A stretch of DNA of 64,000 bases, taken from assembly GCF_003052295.1 (NCBI RefSeq), contig NZ_QBLC01000002.1, forward strand, positions 372,001-436,000, given 5' to 3'. The DNA comes from Trichococcus paludicola (lineage in GTDB: Bacteria > Bacillota > Bacilli > Lactobacillales > Aerococcaceae). The notes below the pieces were generated by a model. The model saw only the letters and a program-made list of their open reading frames with translations. It ran no database searches and had not been told where the DNA came from. Position numbers and translations under genes: made by a program. Below are positions 20,409-29,953 of this stretch, piece after piece (within the stretch, counting starts at the first letter, position 1; the number at the start of each line of letters is the position of its first letter).

Positions 20409-20453
20409 CTTCAGCCTCTTCTCTAAATTCTAGTCTTTTTATAGTAACATATT

Positions 20454-20469
20454 TTATCTGTTTAGATAA
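20454..20469. promoter_or_regulatory. Small palindrome upstream of ymdB
   Basis: TTATCT-GTTT-AGATAA, a 6-4-6 inverted repeat about 45 nt upstream of the ymdB start, close to a candidate minus-strand -10 region. Possible operator, with no further support. Confidence 0.3.
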
Positions 20470-20515
20470 GCCGTTGCACCCTTGCCCATCAACTGGGATA
20501 TCCATAAAAAGCAAA

Positions 20516-20541
20516 AAACGGGACAAAAGCATGTCCCGTTT
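20516..20541 (-). terminator. Terminator of rny
   Basis: 9-bp perfect stem (AAACGGGAC and its complement), 8-nt loop, followed on the minus strand by a TTTTTTGCTTTTT tract, 10 nt after the rny stop. Confidence 0.85.
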
Positions 20542-20550
20542 GGTATTTCA

Positions 20551-22110
20551 TTATTTGGCATATTCAATTACTCTTGTTTCGCGTATAACCGTAACCTTGA
20601 TGTGTCCCGGATAATCTAGTTCTTCTTCGATTTTCTTTCTAATCTCACGAGCTACACGAATAGCTTGAGAATCGTCAAGTTGGTCTGGCTTGACCATGAC
20701 GCGGATCTCTCTTCCTGCTTGGATAGCAAAACTGCTTGCTACGCCTTCAAAACTGTTCGCAATTCCTTCCAGTTTCTCCAAACGACGAATGTAGTTTTCC
20801 AGAGATTCACTTCTTGCGCCCGGACGAGCAGCAGATAAAGCGTCAGCAGATGCGACCAATACTGATATGATTGAGTTTGCTTCAACATCACCATGATGTG
20901 AAGCAATTGCATTGATGACAACCGGATTTTCTTTGTATTTCTGGGCGATTTCTGCGCCGATTTCAACGTGTGAACCCTCTATTTCATGATCGAGAGCTTT
21001 TCCGATGTCATGCAGCAGACCTGCACGTTTGGCCAGATTGATGTCTTCGCCTAGTTCCCCAGCCATTACGCCGCAAAGTTTTGCGACTTCGATGCTGTGG
21101 TTCAGGACATTTTGTCCATAACTAGTGCGGAAATGCAGACGTCCCAAAATTTTAATCAGATCAGGATGCAAAGAATGGATGCCAACTTCAAAAGTTGCTT
21201 GTTCGCCGATTTCTCTTATGCGTTCATCCATATCCTTACGGGCTTTCTCAACTGCTTCCTCAATTCTTGCAGGATGGATACGTCCATCTTGAATTAATTT
21301 CTCCAAAGCCATTTTCGCAATTTCTCTTCGGATAGGATCAAATCCACTTAACACGACAGCTTCTGGCGTATCATCGATGATCAGGTCAATACCTGTCAAT
21401 GTCTCCAAAGTCCGAATGTTTCTTCCTTCGCGGCCAATGATACGGCCTTTCATGTCATCGTTAGGCAATGTAACAACTGAAACGGTTGCTTCCGAAACCA
21501 GATCGGCTGCACTTCTTTGAATCGCCTGCAGGATAATGTTTTTCGCATTACGATCTGCTTCATCTTTCGCTTTTTGGTCGGATTCTCTGATCATGACCGC
21601 AATTTCATGCGAAAGTTGATTTTCCGTTTCCTTCATGATGATGTTTCTTGCATCTTCACGGGATAAGGTAGCGATTCTTTCCAGTTCATGTTGTTGCTCT
21701 TCCACCAATGCTTGAATGCGATTTTCCTCAGAAACTAAAGCGTTTTGTCTTTTGACAAGATTATCCTCTTTTGACTCGATAGATTGCTCACGTTTCGAAA
21801 GACTGGTATCTTTTCTATCCAAATTTTCTTCTCTTTGGATCAATCGATTTTCTTGTTTTTGAACCTCACCGCGTCGTTCGCGCAATTCATCTTCTATTTC
21901 CGAGCGGTATTTGTGGTTCTCATCCTTCGCCTCTAACATAGCTTCTCTTTTTGTTGTTTCTGCTTCTTTACGAGCATCTTCAAGAATTAGGGAAGCGGTA
22001 TTTTTGGCACCAGCTATTTCTTTTTCGTGATTCGATTTTCGATATAAATATCCGACAACGACACCAAAAATTAAAGCTATGATAGCGAAGGCTAAAGTCC
22101 ATATATCCAT
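20551..22110 (-). CDS. rny: Ribonuclease Y
   Basis: Membrane-anchored endoribonuclease that initiates bulk mRNA decay. About 519 aa from the ATG with GGAGGTG upstream; a longer frame lacks a start signal. Order of parts: N-terminal membrane helix ('[18 protein letters not shown]'), a long charged coiled coil (about 30-200), a KH domain ('[19 protein letters not shown]'), and an HD domain with '[12 protein letters not shown]'. It has its own excellent promoter and terminator and lies between recA and ymdB as in Bacillus. Confidence 0.96.
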   Translation of the reverse strand: MDIWTLAFAIIALIFGVVVGYLYRKSNHEKEIAGAKNTASLILEDARKEAETTKREAMLEAKDENHKYRSEIEDELRERRGEVQKQENRLIQREENLDRKDTSLSKREQSIESKEDNLVKRQNALVSEENRIQALVEEQQHELERIATLSREDARNIIMKETENQLSHEIAVMIRESDQKAKDEADRNAKNIILQAIQRSAADLVSEATVSVVTLPNDDMKGRIIGREGRNIRTLETLTGIDLIIDDTPEAVVLSGFDPIRREIAKMALEKLIQDGRIHPARIEEAVEKARKDMDERIREIGEQATFEVGIHSLHPDLIKILGRLHFRTSYGQNVLNHSIEVAKLCGVMAGELGEDINLAKRAGLLHDIGKALDHEIEGSHVEIGAEIAQKYKENPVVINAIASHHGDVEANSIISVLVASADALSAARPGARSESLENYIRRLEKLEGIANSFEGVASSFAIQAGREIRVMVKPDQLDDSQAIRVAREIRKKIEEELDYPGHIKVTVIRETRVIEYAK

Positions 22111-22204
22111 AGTTTCACCTCCGTATCTATTTAATTTTGTTGTCAAAAAAAATGAATAAAAATTAGTTTTACAATGTGCAGAATGAAGAGATACACATAA
22201 ATTC

Positions 22205-22233
22205 ATTCTAAACGTAGAATACTGACATGTCAA
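22205..22233 (-). promoter_or_regulatory. Strong sigma-A promoter of rny
   Basis: Minus strand: consensus TTGACA, 17-nt spacer, TAGAAT. It implies an rny leader of roughly 85-90 nt. Confidence 0.8.
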
Positions 22234-22309
22234 CGATAAAACGGTAACATAACCAAAATACATTTAAACCTGTTTCGATATTGCCCTTTTTTCCGATTTT
22301 GAAAAAAGA

Positions 22310-22339
22310 AAGAGGCCCGGATTTTGGTCCCGGCCTCTT
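22310..22339 (-). terminator. Terminator of recA
   Basis: 8-bp AAGAGGCC/GGCCTCTT stem extended by two more pairs after one mismatch, followed on the minus strand by a T-rich tract, 13 nt after the recA stop. Confidence 0.8.
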
Positions 22340-22351
22340 GAAAAAAATTGT

Positions 22352-23422
22352 TTACTCGTCCAACAGATCGACCGATTCAACCGGCTCGTCTTTACTTTTT
22401 GTTTTTGCCTCTACCACTTTTTTATCGCCTATGCCATATTCATCACGGACAAGCTTCTCGATTTCAGCTCTCATCTCTGGATGCTCAGTCAGGAATTTTT
22501 TTGCATTTTCGCGGCCTTGGCCGATGCGTTCCCCTTTGTAGGCATACCAAGCGCCACTCTTGTTGACGATATCCTTCTCTGAAGCCATATCGATGATTTC
22601 GCCGACTTGGGAAATGCCTTCCCCGTACATGATGTCCACTTCAGCTGTCCTGAATGGGGGTGCAACTTTATTTTTGACCACTTTGATTTTTGTGCGGTTA
22701 CCCATAATCTCTGTTCCGCTCTTGATCTGTTCAGCTCTTCTGACTTCCAGACGGATAGTAGCGTAAAATTTAAGCGCTCTTCCTCCTGGCGTCGTTTCCG
22801 GATTTCCGAACATGATACCGATTTTCTCACGGACTTGGTTGATGAAGATTGCGATCGTTTTTGTTTTGTTGATCGATCCGGACAGTTTCCGTAAAGCTTG
22901 AGACATCAGACGCGCTTGCAGACCCATGTGAGAGTCTCCCATTTCGCCTTCTATTTCAGCACGCGGAACCAAGGCAGCAACCGAGTCGATGACCACAATA
23001 TCGACGGCACCGGATGAAACCAAAGCGTCAGCGATTTCCAGCCCTTGCTCGCCTGTATCCGGTTGGGAAAGCAACAATTCATCGATATCCACACCCAAAG
23101 CTGCAGCATATTTTGGATCCAAAGCATGCTCAGCATCGATGAAGGCAGCAACGCCGCCTTTCTTTTGCACTTCAGCAATCGCATGGAGCGCAACGGTTGT
23201 TTTACCTGAAGATTCAGGACCGTACACTTCGATGATACGTCCTCTCGGATAGCCGCCTACGCCCAACGCAACATCCAGAGCCAACGAACCACTCGGTACA
23301 GTGGATATTTGTGTGTCCACTTTTTCGCCAAGCTTCATAACGGAACCTTTACCAAAATTTCTTTCTATCTTTTTCAGAGCCTCATCCAAGGCTTTTTGTC
23401 TATTTTCATTTAAATTAGCCAT
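22352..23422 (-). CDS. recA: Recombinase RecA
   Basis: Strand-exchange ATPase of homologous recombination and co-protease for LexA. It is 356 aa. Walker A is '[13 protein letters not shown]', with '[11 protein letters not shown]' and the DNA-binding L2 region '[17 protein letters not shown]'; the acidic C-terminus ends 'VESVDLLDE'. The ATG has GGAGGA about 8 nt upstream. A LexA-like box and a promoter lie in the cinA-recA gap, supporting SOS control separate from cinA. Confidence 0.98.
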   Translation of the reverse strand: MANLNENRQKALDEALKKIERNFGKGSVMKLGEKVDTQISTVPSGSLALDVALGVGGYPRGRIIEVYGPESSGKTTVALHAIAEVQKKGGVAAFIDAEHALDPKYAAALGVDIDELLLSQPDTGEQGLEIADALVSSGAVDIVVIDSVAALVPRAEIEGEMGDSHMGLQARLMSQALRKLSGSINKTKTIAIFINQVREKIGIMFGNPETTPGGRALKFYATIRLEVRRAEQIKSGTEIMGNRTKIKVVKNKVAPPFRTAEVDIMYGEGISQVGEIIDMASEKDIVNKSGAWYAYKGERIGQGRENAKKFLTEHPEMRAEIEKLVRDEYGIGDKKVVEAKTKSKDEPVESVDLLDE

Positions 23423-23471
23423 CTATTATTTCCTCCAAGCTTTCATTTGCATGCATTAACACCACAACGTA

Positions 23472-23522
23472 ATACTATCCTGTTCCGGACAAAAAAGCAA
23501 GAATAAAGTGAACAGATGTTCG
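23472..23522 (-). promoter_or_regulatory. recA promoter with LexA (SOS) box
   Basis: Minus strand: TTGCTT, 17-nt spacer, TAGTAT (23472-23500). Eight to nine nt further upstream is CGAACATCTGTTCA (23509-23522), carrying the GAAC-N4-GTTC core of the Gram-positive LexA/DinR operator. Confidence 0.7.
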
Positions 23523-23530
23523 TTTTTTAA

Positions 23531-24784
23531 TTATTCAAAACCAGAATCCGACAAATTCCGCCGAATCATATCAAATCCCTGCATCACTGCCTGTTCCCTG
23601 TTTCCGAGGCGATCACGGGAGAATCGGAAGCCTTGGACGGCTGTCGGTCCATTTTTTTGGCTTAAGGCAATCCATACCGTCCCGGCCGGCTTGTTCTCCA
23701 GTTGATCAGGCCCGGCAACGCCTGTGAAAGAAATAGCCAACTCAGTATCAAACAGTTTGCGCGCACGCTCAGCCATCGCAACCGCGCACTCCGGGCTGAC
23801 CATTCCGTATGTCTCAAGAATGTTTTCCGGAACGCCGAGTACCTGTTGTTTAGCCCTTTCTTGGTAAGAAACGATGCCCCCCGCGAACACCTCGCTGATG
23901 CCGGGAACCTTGACAATCTCAGCTTGAAAAAGCCCTCCAGTCAAGCTTTCAGCTGCACAGATCGATTTTTTGTCCATCAACAATTTCTTGCCTACAACTT
24001 CGGCAAGGCTGGACTCGTCGCCGTCACCGTAATGATATTCCCCGACAAGCGCCAATATTTCCGCTCTTTTTTCATCCAATAGCTCACCGCAGATCGCTTC
24101 TGTTGCAGCGTTTGCGGTGAGTCTCAAGGTCACTTCGTATTTTCCGGCATATGGGGCGATCGTTGGATTGGTCTGATTGCGGATCAGTTCATCCAACACC
24201 GTGGTCAAGGTAGATTCGCCGATTCCGAAAAAGCGGAGCGTCTTCGATGAGATGACTTGCTGATCTTCATACTTGCTGGAAAGGAACGGCTTCACAAATT
24301 GCAGAAACATCTGCTCAAGTTCTCTTGGCGGGCCCGGCAGCAGCAAATAACCTTTCCCATCCTTTTCGGTATAGGTGCCGAGCGCTTGTCCGATCGGGTT
24401 CGGGAAAACAATACCGCTCCTGAACACTAAAGCTTGAAGCTCATTGTTTCCCGTCATGTTCCTTCCCGAACGTTCAAACCATTGCCGGATATGCGTCAAT
24501 CCTGCTTCATCCATGACGAGCTCTTCCTCAAGGTGCTCCGCCACGGTCTGTTTGGTCAAATCATCCCGGGTGGGTCCGAGCCCTCCTGTGAAAATCAACA
24601 GGTCGCTTCGTGATTCAGCTATTTTGATCACTTCTTTTATTTTCCCCGGATTATCGCCGACAACCGTCTGGAAATACGAGTCTATGCCCAAACCTGTCAG
24701 TTCCTTGGCGATGAATGCCGCATCCGAATTCACTATTTGCCCCATCAACAATTCCGTGCCGACTGAAATGATTTCTGCATTCAT
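23531..24784 (-). CDS. cinA: CinA family protein (competence/damage-inducible)
   Basis: About 417 aa. The N-terminal MoaB/MoCF-like domain begins 'AEIISVGTELLMGQIVNSDA' and includes 'FTGGLGPTRDDLTKQT', a pattern linked to ADP-ribose pyrophosphatase activity in CinA proteins. The C-terminal CinA/PncC domain (nicotinamide-nucleotide amidase fold) has 'AAESLTGGLFQAEI' and 'FTGVAGPDQLENKPAGTV'. In streptococci CinA brings RecA to the membrane during competence. The ATG follows GAGGG; a longer frame has no ribosome site. It lies between pgsA and recA. A structured RNA element sits just upstream. Confidence 0.95.
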   Translation of the reverse strand: MNAEIISVGTELLMGQIVNSDAAFIAKELTGLGIDSYFQTVVGDNPGKIKEVIKIAESRSDLLIFTGGLGPTRDDLTKQTVAEHLEEELVMDEAGLTHIRQWFERSGRNMTGNNELQALVFRSGIVFPNPIGQALGTYTEKDGKGYLLLPGPPRELEQMFLQFVKPFLSSKYEDQQVISSKTLRFFGIGESTLTTVLDELIRNQTNPTIAPYAGKYEVTLRLTANAATEAICGELLDEKRAEILALVGEYHYGDGDESSLAEVVGKKLLMDKKSICAAESLTGGLFQAEIVKVPGISEVFAGGIVSYQERAKQQVLGVPENILETYGMVSPECAVAMAERARKLFDTELAISFTGVAGPDQLENKPAGTVWIALSQKNGPTAVQGFRFSRDRLGNREQAVMQGFDMIRRNLSDSGFE

Positions 24785-24857
24785 ATTTAATCCCTCACAT
24801 CCATAGTATTCGCTCAAATAAAACAAAAACTCCAATTGCATAAAAAAGATAAAGAAA

Positions 24858-24925
24858 AAGAAGGGCACAAAAGAATCGCGTTTCCTTTTGTTCGAGTTGC
24901 AACCTGATGCAACCCAGCCCTTCTT
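24858..24925 (-). ncRNA. Potential three-way-junction RNA / terminator between pgsA and cinA
   Basis: Perfectly paired elements that can form together: P1 (9 bp, 24858-24866 with 24917-24925), P2 (6 bp, 24896-24901 with 24908-24913, 6-nt loop) and P3 (7 bp, 24867-24873 with 24885-24891, 11-nt loop). P1 and P3 abut directly. On the minus strand P1 runs into a T-rich tract, so the element may simply be the pgsA transcript terminator, or an attenuator in front of cinA. No known RNA family is claimed. Confidence 0.5.
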
Positions 24926-24936
24926 ATTTATAAAAA

Positions 24937-25515
24937 CTACATGGATCCGACAAAAACATGTTTATTCTTGACGAAATAATCCACCCCTGAGTAGATGGTG
25001 AAAACTAAGCAAAGATACAACATGATGTCCGCAACCGGAATACCGGTTGCCTGAAAAGGAAAATTATCCACGAACAACAAAATGATGGCTACCATTTGCG
25101 TCGCCGTTTTGATTTTCCCTGGCCACGCCGCTGCCATGACTTCGCCTTCTTTCACAAGCAACAGGCGCAAGCCTGTGACTGCCAACTCCCGGCTGATGAT
25201 GATGCTGACGACCCACGACGGAGCCAGACCTTGGCCGACCAGTACGATCAAGGCGGTGGCAACAAGCATCTTGTCCGCCAAGGGATCAGCAAATTTCCCG
25301 AAGTTGGTGACCAACCCGTCCCTTCTGGCGATGTAACCATCCAACCAATCCGTAAAACTGGCGATGGCAAAAATGATGGCTCCGACCAGTTGATTGACGG
25401 CAATCTCTGATTGGGCAACCTCAAGCGTTCCCCAATCGAAAGGAACCAAGGTGATAATCATGAACAAGGGAATCATCATAATCCGCAACGCTGTCAATTT
25501 ATTAGGTAAATTCAA
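24937..25515 (-). CDS. pgsA: CDP-diacylglycerol--glycerol-3-phosphate 3-phosphatidyltransferase
   Basis: Integral membrane enzyme that makes phosphatidylglycerol phosphate from CDP-diacylglycerol and glycerol 3-phosphate. About 192 aa. The CDP-alcohol phosphotransferase signature D-G-x2-A-R-x8-G-x3-D-x3-D is complete in 'DGYIARRDGLVTNFGKFADP' and the following 'LADK'. I took the TTG that gives MNLPNKLTALRI, which fits both the family N-terminus and an AAGGAG 9 nt upstream; another TTG three codons earlier lies too close to it. It follows rodZ by about 29 nt. Confidence 0.95.
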   Translation of the reverse strand: MNLPNKLTALRIMMIPLFMIITLVPFDWGTLEVAQSEIAVNQLVGAIIFAIASFTDWLDGYIARRDGLVTNFGKFADPLADKMLVATALIVLVGQGLAPSWVVSIIISRELAVTGLRLLLVKEGEVMAAAWPGKIKTATQMVAIILLFVDNFPFQATGIPVADIMLYLCLVFTIYSGVDYFVKNKHVFVGSM

Positions 25516-25544
25516 CTTCTGCAACTCCTTTAATGTACCCTGCC

Positions 25545-26420
25545 TTATTCCACACCTTTGACGGTAAAGGATAAGGTTTGGGTCTGAATCTCTTGATGAT
25601 CGGCTGGCATCGCAACAACTGTCCCATCCAGTTCGATGATCGTTGCCGGCATGACGCCGACTATCACTTCGATTTCACTTGTGTTCAACGGCAGAGTGAC
25701 CGTCAACGGATTTTCGCTACCTACGATCCCGGAAGGTTCTTGGACAATCCCGTTCACGCTTACGCTGATCCAAGAACTGCCTCCTGCCACCGCCGAGATT
25801 TTCAACTCTGATGGTAACGACAAACTGGTGACGTCATATTCCGCATAACCATCGGCAGACGAGACCAAGGTCACTTGCGCTGTTTGTTCTGCGACAACGG
25901 CACTGTCTATCTGATCTGTGCCACTGGTAACTGTCGCTTGCGATGCCATAGTTGTTTGGCTGATGTTCGATGCCACTTCGATCTGAACCTGCTCATCGTC
26001 ATCGTTCAATGTGGCCTTCCAGACCACAAGTACGATGGCAATTACCGACACAGCCAACAGAAAAGTAGGCAACTGACTCTGGACGGAGCCGCCATAATTA
26101 AAATTCGTCTTTTTTGAAGCTCTTTTGGACTCGGAGCGACTGGGAGAAAAAGAACCGGATTCTTCCACTTGATTGCTCCCATGTATTTCCGGGATCACAC
26201 TTGCATGATCCCCCAACAAGCGATCGCCATCCAAGCCCACAATATCCGCATACTGCTTGATGAAGGCACGCACATAGAAATTGCCCGGCATAATCTCAAA
26301 ATCGCCTTCTTCTATCGCAATCAAATACCGCTTCTGTATTTTAGTCATCTGTTGCAGATCATCCAATGTGTATCCTTTGGAAAGTCTGGCACTTTTTAGT
26401 ATTTCCCCAATTTGAACCAT
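25545..26420 (-). CDS. rodZ: RodZ-like HTH/membrane protein
   Basis: Cell-shape protein linking the cytoskeleton and cell-wall elongation machinery. It is 291 aa, with an N-terminal Xre-like HTH ('[20 protein letters not shown]' and '[20 protein letters not shown]'), a basic Ser/Lys-rich stretch, one membrane helix ('[17 protein letters not shown]'), a Thr/Ser/Gln-rich linker and an extracellular beta-rich DUF4115 domain. The CAGGTGAA site precedes the ATG. It lies between ymfI and pgsA exactly as ymfM does in Bacillus. No MreB gene is in this window. Confidence 0.9.
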   Translation of the reverse strand: MVQIGEILKSARLSKGYTLDDLQQMTKIQKRYLIAIEEGDFEIMPGNFYVRAFIKQYADIVGLDGDRLLGDHASVIPEIHGSNQVEESGSFSPSRSESKRASKKTNFNYGGSVQSQLPTFLLAVSVIAIVLVVWKATLNDDDEQVQIEVASNISQTTMASQATVTSGTDQIDSAVVAEQTAQVTLVSSADGYAEYDVTSLSLPSELKISAVAGGSSWISVSVNGIVQEPSGIVGSENPLTVTLPLNTSEIEVIVGVMPATIIELDGTVVAMPADHQEIQTQTLSFTVKGVE

Positions 26421-26506
26421 TTATTCACCTGCCTTCACTTGCAAATCCCGAAGTTACCATGGATATTATACCATAAAATTCTTTCATCAGGAGTTCCAAT
26501 ACTGTT

Positions 26507-27232
26507 TTACCTGAGCCATCCACCGGATACATAAATAGCTTGTCCCGTCATATAGCGACTGTCTTCCTTCAGAAGTTGGGATACCCAGAAACTGATTTCA
26601 TCCGGTTTCCCCATTCTCCCTAAAGGGATTTCCTCAAGAAGAGCCTCTTTTTCATCATTATCCAGATGAGCGTTCATTTGCGTATCGATTGCTCCTGGGC
26701 AAATGGCATTGACTGTTACTCCCAGTGAAGCTACTTCCTTGCTGTAGGCTTTCACGAAGGCAATCTGCGCCCCTTTGACGGTACTGTAGAGCACTTCGAG
26801 CCCGCTGCCGACTTCCCCATAGACAGAGCTGATGAAGATGATGCGGCCCTCGCGTGAGCGGGCGATTTTGTCCTGTAGCGCTTGGATGATCAGGATAGGC
26901 ATTTTGACGTGCATTTCCCACAAGGCATCCATTTGCAAGGGCGTCATATCCTGAAGTAAGCCATATTCGGTCTTGCCGTGCGCAAAAACAATCGCTTGGA
27001 GTGAGAAAATATGGTCAGCAAGTGTCGCAACACCCGCTTCATCGGTAAAATCCAGACAAATCGGATAAAATTCCTGTTCGGGATAGGCCGATTGCAGTTC
27101 TGCCAGCAGCAGATTGATTTTTTCTTGATTGGAATGGTAATGCAGGTAAAGCGACCAGCCAGAGCGGGCTAAATCCCTTGCGATGGCGGTCCCGATGTCA
27201 CCGGAGGCCCCCGTCACCAAAGCAGCTTTCAT
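26507..27232 (-). CDS. ymfI: SDR-family reductase YmfI (EF-P modification)
   Basis: Short-chain dehydrogenase/reductase, 241 aa. It has the Rossmann 'TGASGDIGTAIARDLA', catalytic Ser in 'IFISSVYGEVG', and the Y-x3-K pair in 'YSTVKGAQIAFVKAYS'; 'NAICPGAIDTQMNA' is also typical. In Bacillus, YmfI reduces a 5-aminopentanone group on elongation factor P. Here the assignment rests on synteny (ymfF-ymfH-ymfI-rodZ-pgsA), so a FabG-like role remains possible. It overlaps the ymfH stop by 4 nt (ATGA), indicating coupling. Confidence 0.85.
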   Translation of the reverse strand: MKAALVTGASGDIGTAIARDLARSGWSLYLHYHSNQEKINLLLAELQSAYPEQEFYPICLDFTDEAGVATLADHIFSLQAIVFAHGKTEYGLLQDMTPLQMDALWEMHVKMPILIIQALQDKIARSREGRIIFISSVYGEVGSGLEVLYSTVKGAQIAFVKAYSKEVASLGVTVNAICPGAIDTQMNAHLDNDEKEALLEEIPLGRMGKPDEISFWVSQLLKEDSRYMTGQAIYVSGGWLR

Positions 27233-28530
27233 TGCTGTTTTGCTCCCTTCTGGAGGATCACATAGGTGCTCATGCTTTGTTCTTTGAGATACCCCTCGGC
27301 AAATTTACGGATGTCCTCCAGACTGGTTTCTTCGATCAACGGAACGACTTCAAAAAGTTCGGCACCAGAAAACAGCAAAGTGCTGTAGTGATTTGCGATG
27401 TATTCCAGGGAATTGAAAGCCTGCAATTGTTCTCCGATCATGCTCTTCTTCAGCAAATCAAATTTCTCATTCGTCAGATTTGCATCCGTTTCCCAATCTA
27501 ACAGAATCTGTTTCAGCTTTTCTTCCAGCAGTTTCGGTTCTTCCGTATCCGATTCGATAGCCATAAAATGGAAGGAACGATCCAGATTGAAGGAGTAGCC
27601 AAAGCTGTCATCGATCAAACCAATGTCATAGAGATCGATGAAATGCGTGGAGCTCCGGCCGAAAAGCAATTCCAGCAACAGCGATCCATAGATTTTGTAT
27701 TTTTCGGCTTGGTTTCCGGTCACGTCCGCATCCAAACCTTTCACACCAATCATCACTTTCGGGCGCTGCACATCCATTTCGATTTCTTTGTATGGAATGA
27801 TGTCCTGAATCGAGGCCGGCGGCAAAGTGCGCTGGATCGGTTTGGCCGGAAGAAACGTCTTGTCTTCTTGGTTTTGTTTGATAGTTTCCATCATTTCTTC
27901 GGGAACGAAATTGCCGATCATCAATAAGTTCATGTTGGACGGATGGTAGAATGTGTCATAACAGATTTGCAGCAATTCCGGCGAGATTGCTTGGATGCTG
28001 TCCACCGTTCCGGCTATATCGACGGAAAGCGGATGTTCGGGATAAAGGTTACGCAGCAACCCGTAAAAGAGTTGCCATCCCGGGTTATCTTCATACATGC
28101 GGATTTCTTGCGCGATGATCCCTTTTTCCTTTTCAGTGCCTTCTGCCGTGAAATGCGGGTCTTGAACGAAGTCAAGCAGGCTGTTCGTGTTTTCCGAGAT
28201 GCTGTCCGTTGCTGAAAAGAGATAGCTTGTCCGCGTGAAGGAAGTGAAAGCATTCGCTGAAGCACCGTATTTCGCAAAGTCTTCAAAAGCATCATGGTCT
28301 TCGCCTTCAAATAATTTATGTTCAAGGAAATGTGCGATGCCGTCTGGAATTTTGATTTCCTTGTCTCCGTTTATCGGAACAAACTGGTTGTCGATCGAGC
28401 CGAAATCGGTGGTGAAGATGCCATAGGTTTTTGAATACTTATATTTTGGAATCAATACTACTTGCAATCCGTTGTCCAGTACTTCCGTATAGACTGTTTC
28501 GTTAAGTGCCTCATAGTGTACTTTATTCAT
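27229..28530 (-). CDS. ymfH: M16-family zinc peptidase YmfH
   Basis: 433 aa, cytosolic-type M16 peptidase. The inverted zinc motif H-x-x-E-H is intact in 'IAHFLEHKLFEGEDHDAF', with the downstream Glu region around 'EKEKGIIAQEIRMYEDNPGW'. It is predicted to pair with YmfF as an active/inactive heterodimer, as known for other M16B pairs. It overlaps ymfF by 8 nt and ymfI by 4 nt, so all three are translationally linked. Substrate unknown. Confidence 0.92.
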   Translation of the reverse strand: MNKVHYEALNETVYTEVLDNGLQVVLIPKYKYSKTYGIFTTDFGSIDNQFVPINGDKEIKIPDGIAHFLEHKLFEGEDHDAFEDFAKYGASANAFTSFTRTSYLFSATDSISENTNSLLDFVQDPHFTAEGTEKEKGIIAQEIRMYEDNPGWQLFYGLLRNLYPEHPLSVDIAGTVDSIQAISPELLQICYDTFYHPSNMNLLMIGNFVPEEMMETIKQNQEDKTFLPAKPIQRTLPPASIQDIIPYKEIEMDVQRPKVMIGVKGLDADVTGNQAEKYKIYGSLLLELLFGRSSTHFIDLYDIGLIDDSFGYSFNLDRSFHFMAIESDTEEPKLLEEKLKQILLDWETDANLTNEKFDLLKKSMIGEQLQAFNSLEYIANHYSTLLFSGAELFEVVPLIEETSLEDIRKFAEGYLKEQSMSTYVILQKGAKQQ

Positions 28531-29800
28531 CTGTAGCCTCGCCTTTCAAGAAAAATATCGCCTGCAAAGTCATTTTTTCCGCAACTGCAACGATCTGTTC
28601 CTTCGTCACCGCATTCAAGCCGGCGATCCATTGTTCCTGCGAAAGAGGGTTTTCTATGATCAGGATATCCTGGTACTGTTTCGCCAAGCTTCTGCCTTGA
28701 TAATCATCATTTTGTTTATAGTGGTTGATCAACATACTTTTTGTTTGAGCGATCAAGTCATCCGAGAAATCACCCGCTTGCATATCCTGCAGTTGTTCCA
28801 AAACGATCTTCTCGACTTGCTCGCGCTTATCGAATTCGATGCCGGTGCCGACAGTCATGACTCCGCGCAGAAAGTCCAACCCGCTCGAAGCCGAGTAAGC
28901 CAAACTCTCTTTTTCACGGACATTCTGGAAGAGTTTCGAATGAGGGAAGCCCCCAAAGAGTCCATCAAAAACCAAGCCGGCAAAATAATGGTCATTCATG
29001 TAATAGACGGGTGAAGAAAAACCGAAAAACAGCTTGCCTTGATTGATGTCCTGGGCTTCGCTTGAAGTGACGGGTTCCGTGTTCTTTGCGCGGAAATAGA
29101 ATACTTCCTTTTCGGTTTCTTTCCTGTCCGAAAGCTTCTGGGCAGCCAATATATTCAATATCCGTTCCGGCGCTACATCACCTGAAACGAGTATATCAAG
29201 CTGATTCGACCCGATCATCTCTTCATAGCATTCAAACAGGTTGCCTGAGGTGATATCCTCGAGGAAACCGGCATCACCGATGCCTTGATAGGCTTGATCC
29301 GTCCCCTCGAACAGTACTTGGTTCAAGCGCGTGCGCGCATAGGCTGATTTGTCTTCGATCAGAGATTCGAAATAATTGTTCAGATTTTCCTTTTCCCTCA
29401 GAAACGTCTTCTCGTGGAACTTGCCGTCTTCGGCATTGGGCCTGAAGATGATTTCTTCCAGAAAAGCGAACGCCTCCTCAAGAAGTGTATCGTCGCCTCC
29501 GATGAATTTATCATTGACGACGGATAGACTCATCGTCACGACATGCTGCTTGCCGAAACGTTGGGATTGCGTATGCAGCGTCGCACCGTAGAGGCTGGCC
29601 ATTTTCAGATCCATCTCGTTTTGGCTGGGATACTGTTTGCTGTTCGTTTCAAGCATGTTCTTCACTAAAGAACGTTCCGTTGCAGTTTTGCCGCCGAAAC
29701 TCGTCCTGAATTTGTACTGGATCAATACGGTTTTGTATTTGTCGGAAGGCTCGATATAGGCCGTAACGCCTTGCTTTAATTTATATTCCATCCATTTCAC
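28523..29800 (-). CDS. ymfF: M16-family peptidase-like protein YmfF (non-catalytic partner)
   Basis: 425 aa, M16 fold ('SFGGKTATERSLVKNMLETN' near the N-terminus) but with no H-x-x-E-H motif, so probably the structural partner of YmfH. The C-terminal half has the usual substrate-binding M16_C pattern, including 'LVFDGLFGGFPHSKLFQNVR' and 'YSASSGLDFLRGVMTVGTG'. The ATG has an AGGA site. It has its own good promoter and is the first gene of the ymfF-ymfH-ymfI unit, possibly read through into rodZ-pgsA. Confidence 0.9.
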   Translation of the reverse strand: MKWMEYKLKQGVTAYIEPSDKYKTVLIQYKFRTSFGGKTATERSLVKNMLETNSKQYPSQNEMDLKMASLYGATLHTQSQRFGKQHVVTMSLSVVNDKFIGGDDTLLEEAFAFLEEIIFRPNAEDGKFHEKTFLREKENLNNYFESLIEDKSAYARTRLNQVLFEGTDQAYQGIGDAGFLEDITSGNLFECYEEMIGSNQLDILVSGDVAPERILNILAAQKLSDRKETEKEVFYFRAKNTEPVTSSEAQDINQGKLFFGFSSPVYYMNDHYFAGLVFDGLFGGFPHSKLFQNVREKESLAYSASSGLDFLRGVMTVGTGIEFDKREQVEKIVLEQLQDMQAGDFSDDLIAQTKSMLINHYKQNDDYQGRSLAKQYQDILIIENPLSQEQWIAGLNAVTKEQIVAVAEKMTLQAIFFLKGEATDE

Positions 29801-29834
29801 GTCCTGTAAGCTATTTTATTTGTCGATAGGGAAA

Positions 29835-29863
29835 ACTATACTCTAGTTCCGGCTTTTTTTCAA
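29835..29863 (-). promoter_or_regulatory. Promoter of the ymfF operon
   Basis: Minus strand: TTGAAA, 17-nt spacer, TATAGT. The -10 box is about 35 nt before the ymfF ATG. Confidence 0.7.
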
Positions 29864-29911
29864 TTAAGCCATTCCTTGTCCACTCCGCTCCCCTGCCTAG
29901 CGCAAAAAGAA

Positions 29912-29939
29912 AAGGCTGACTCGTGTTGAGCCAACCCTT
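29912..29939 (-). terminator. Terminator of the nupOPQ operon
   Basis: 9-bp stem with two G-U pairs on the minus-strand RNA, flanked by AAGG/CCTT pairing and followed by a T-rich tract, 15 nt after the nupQ stop. Confidence 0.7.
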
Positions 29940-29953
29940 CTCACTGTCAGAGA

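Noticed and set aside
22181-22208. GAATGAA/TTCATTC hairpin in the rny leader
   Set aside because: It overlaps the rny -10 box, so most of it would not be transcribed; probably chance.
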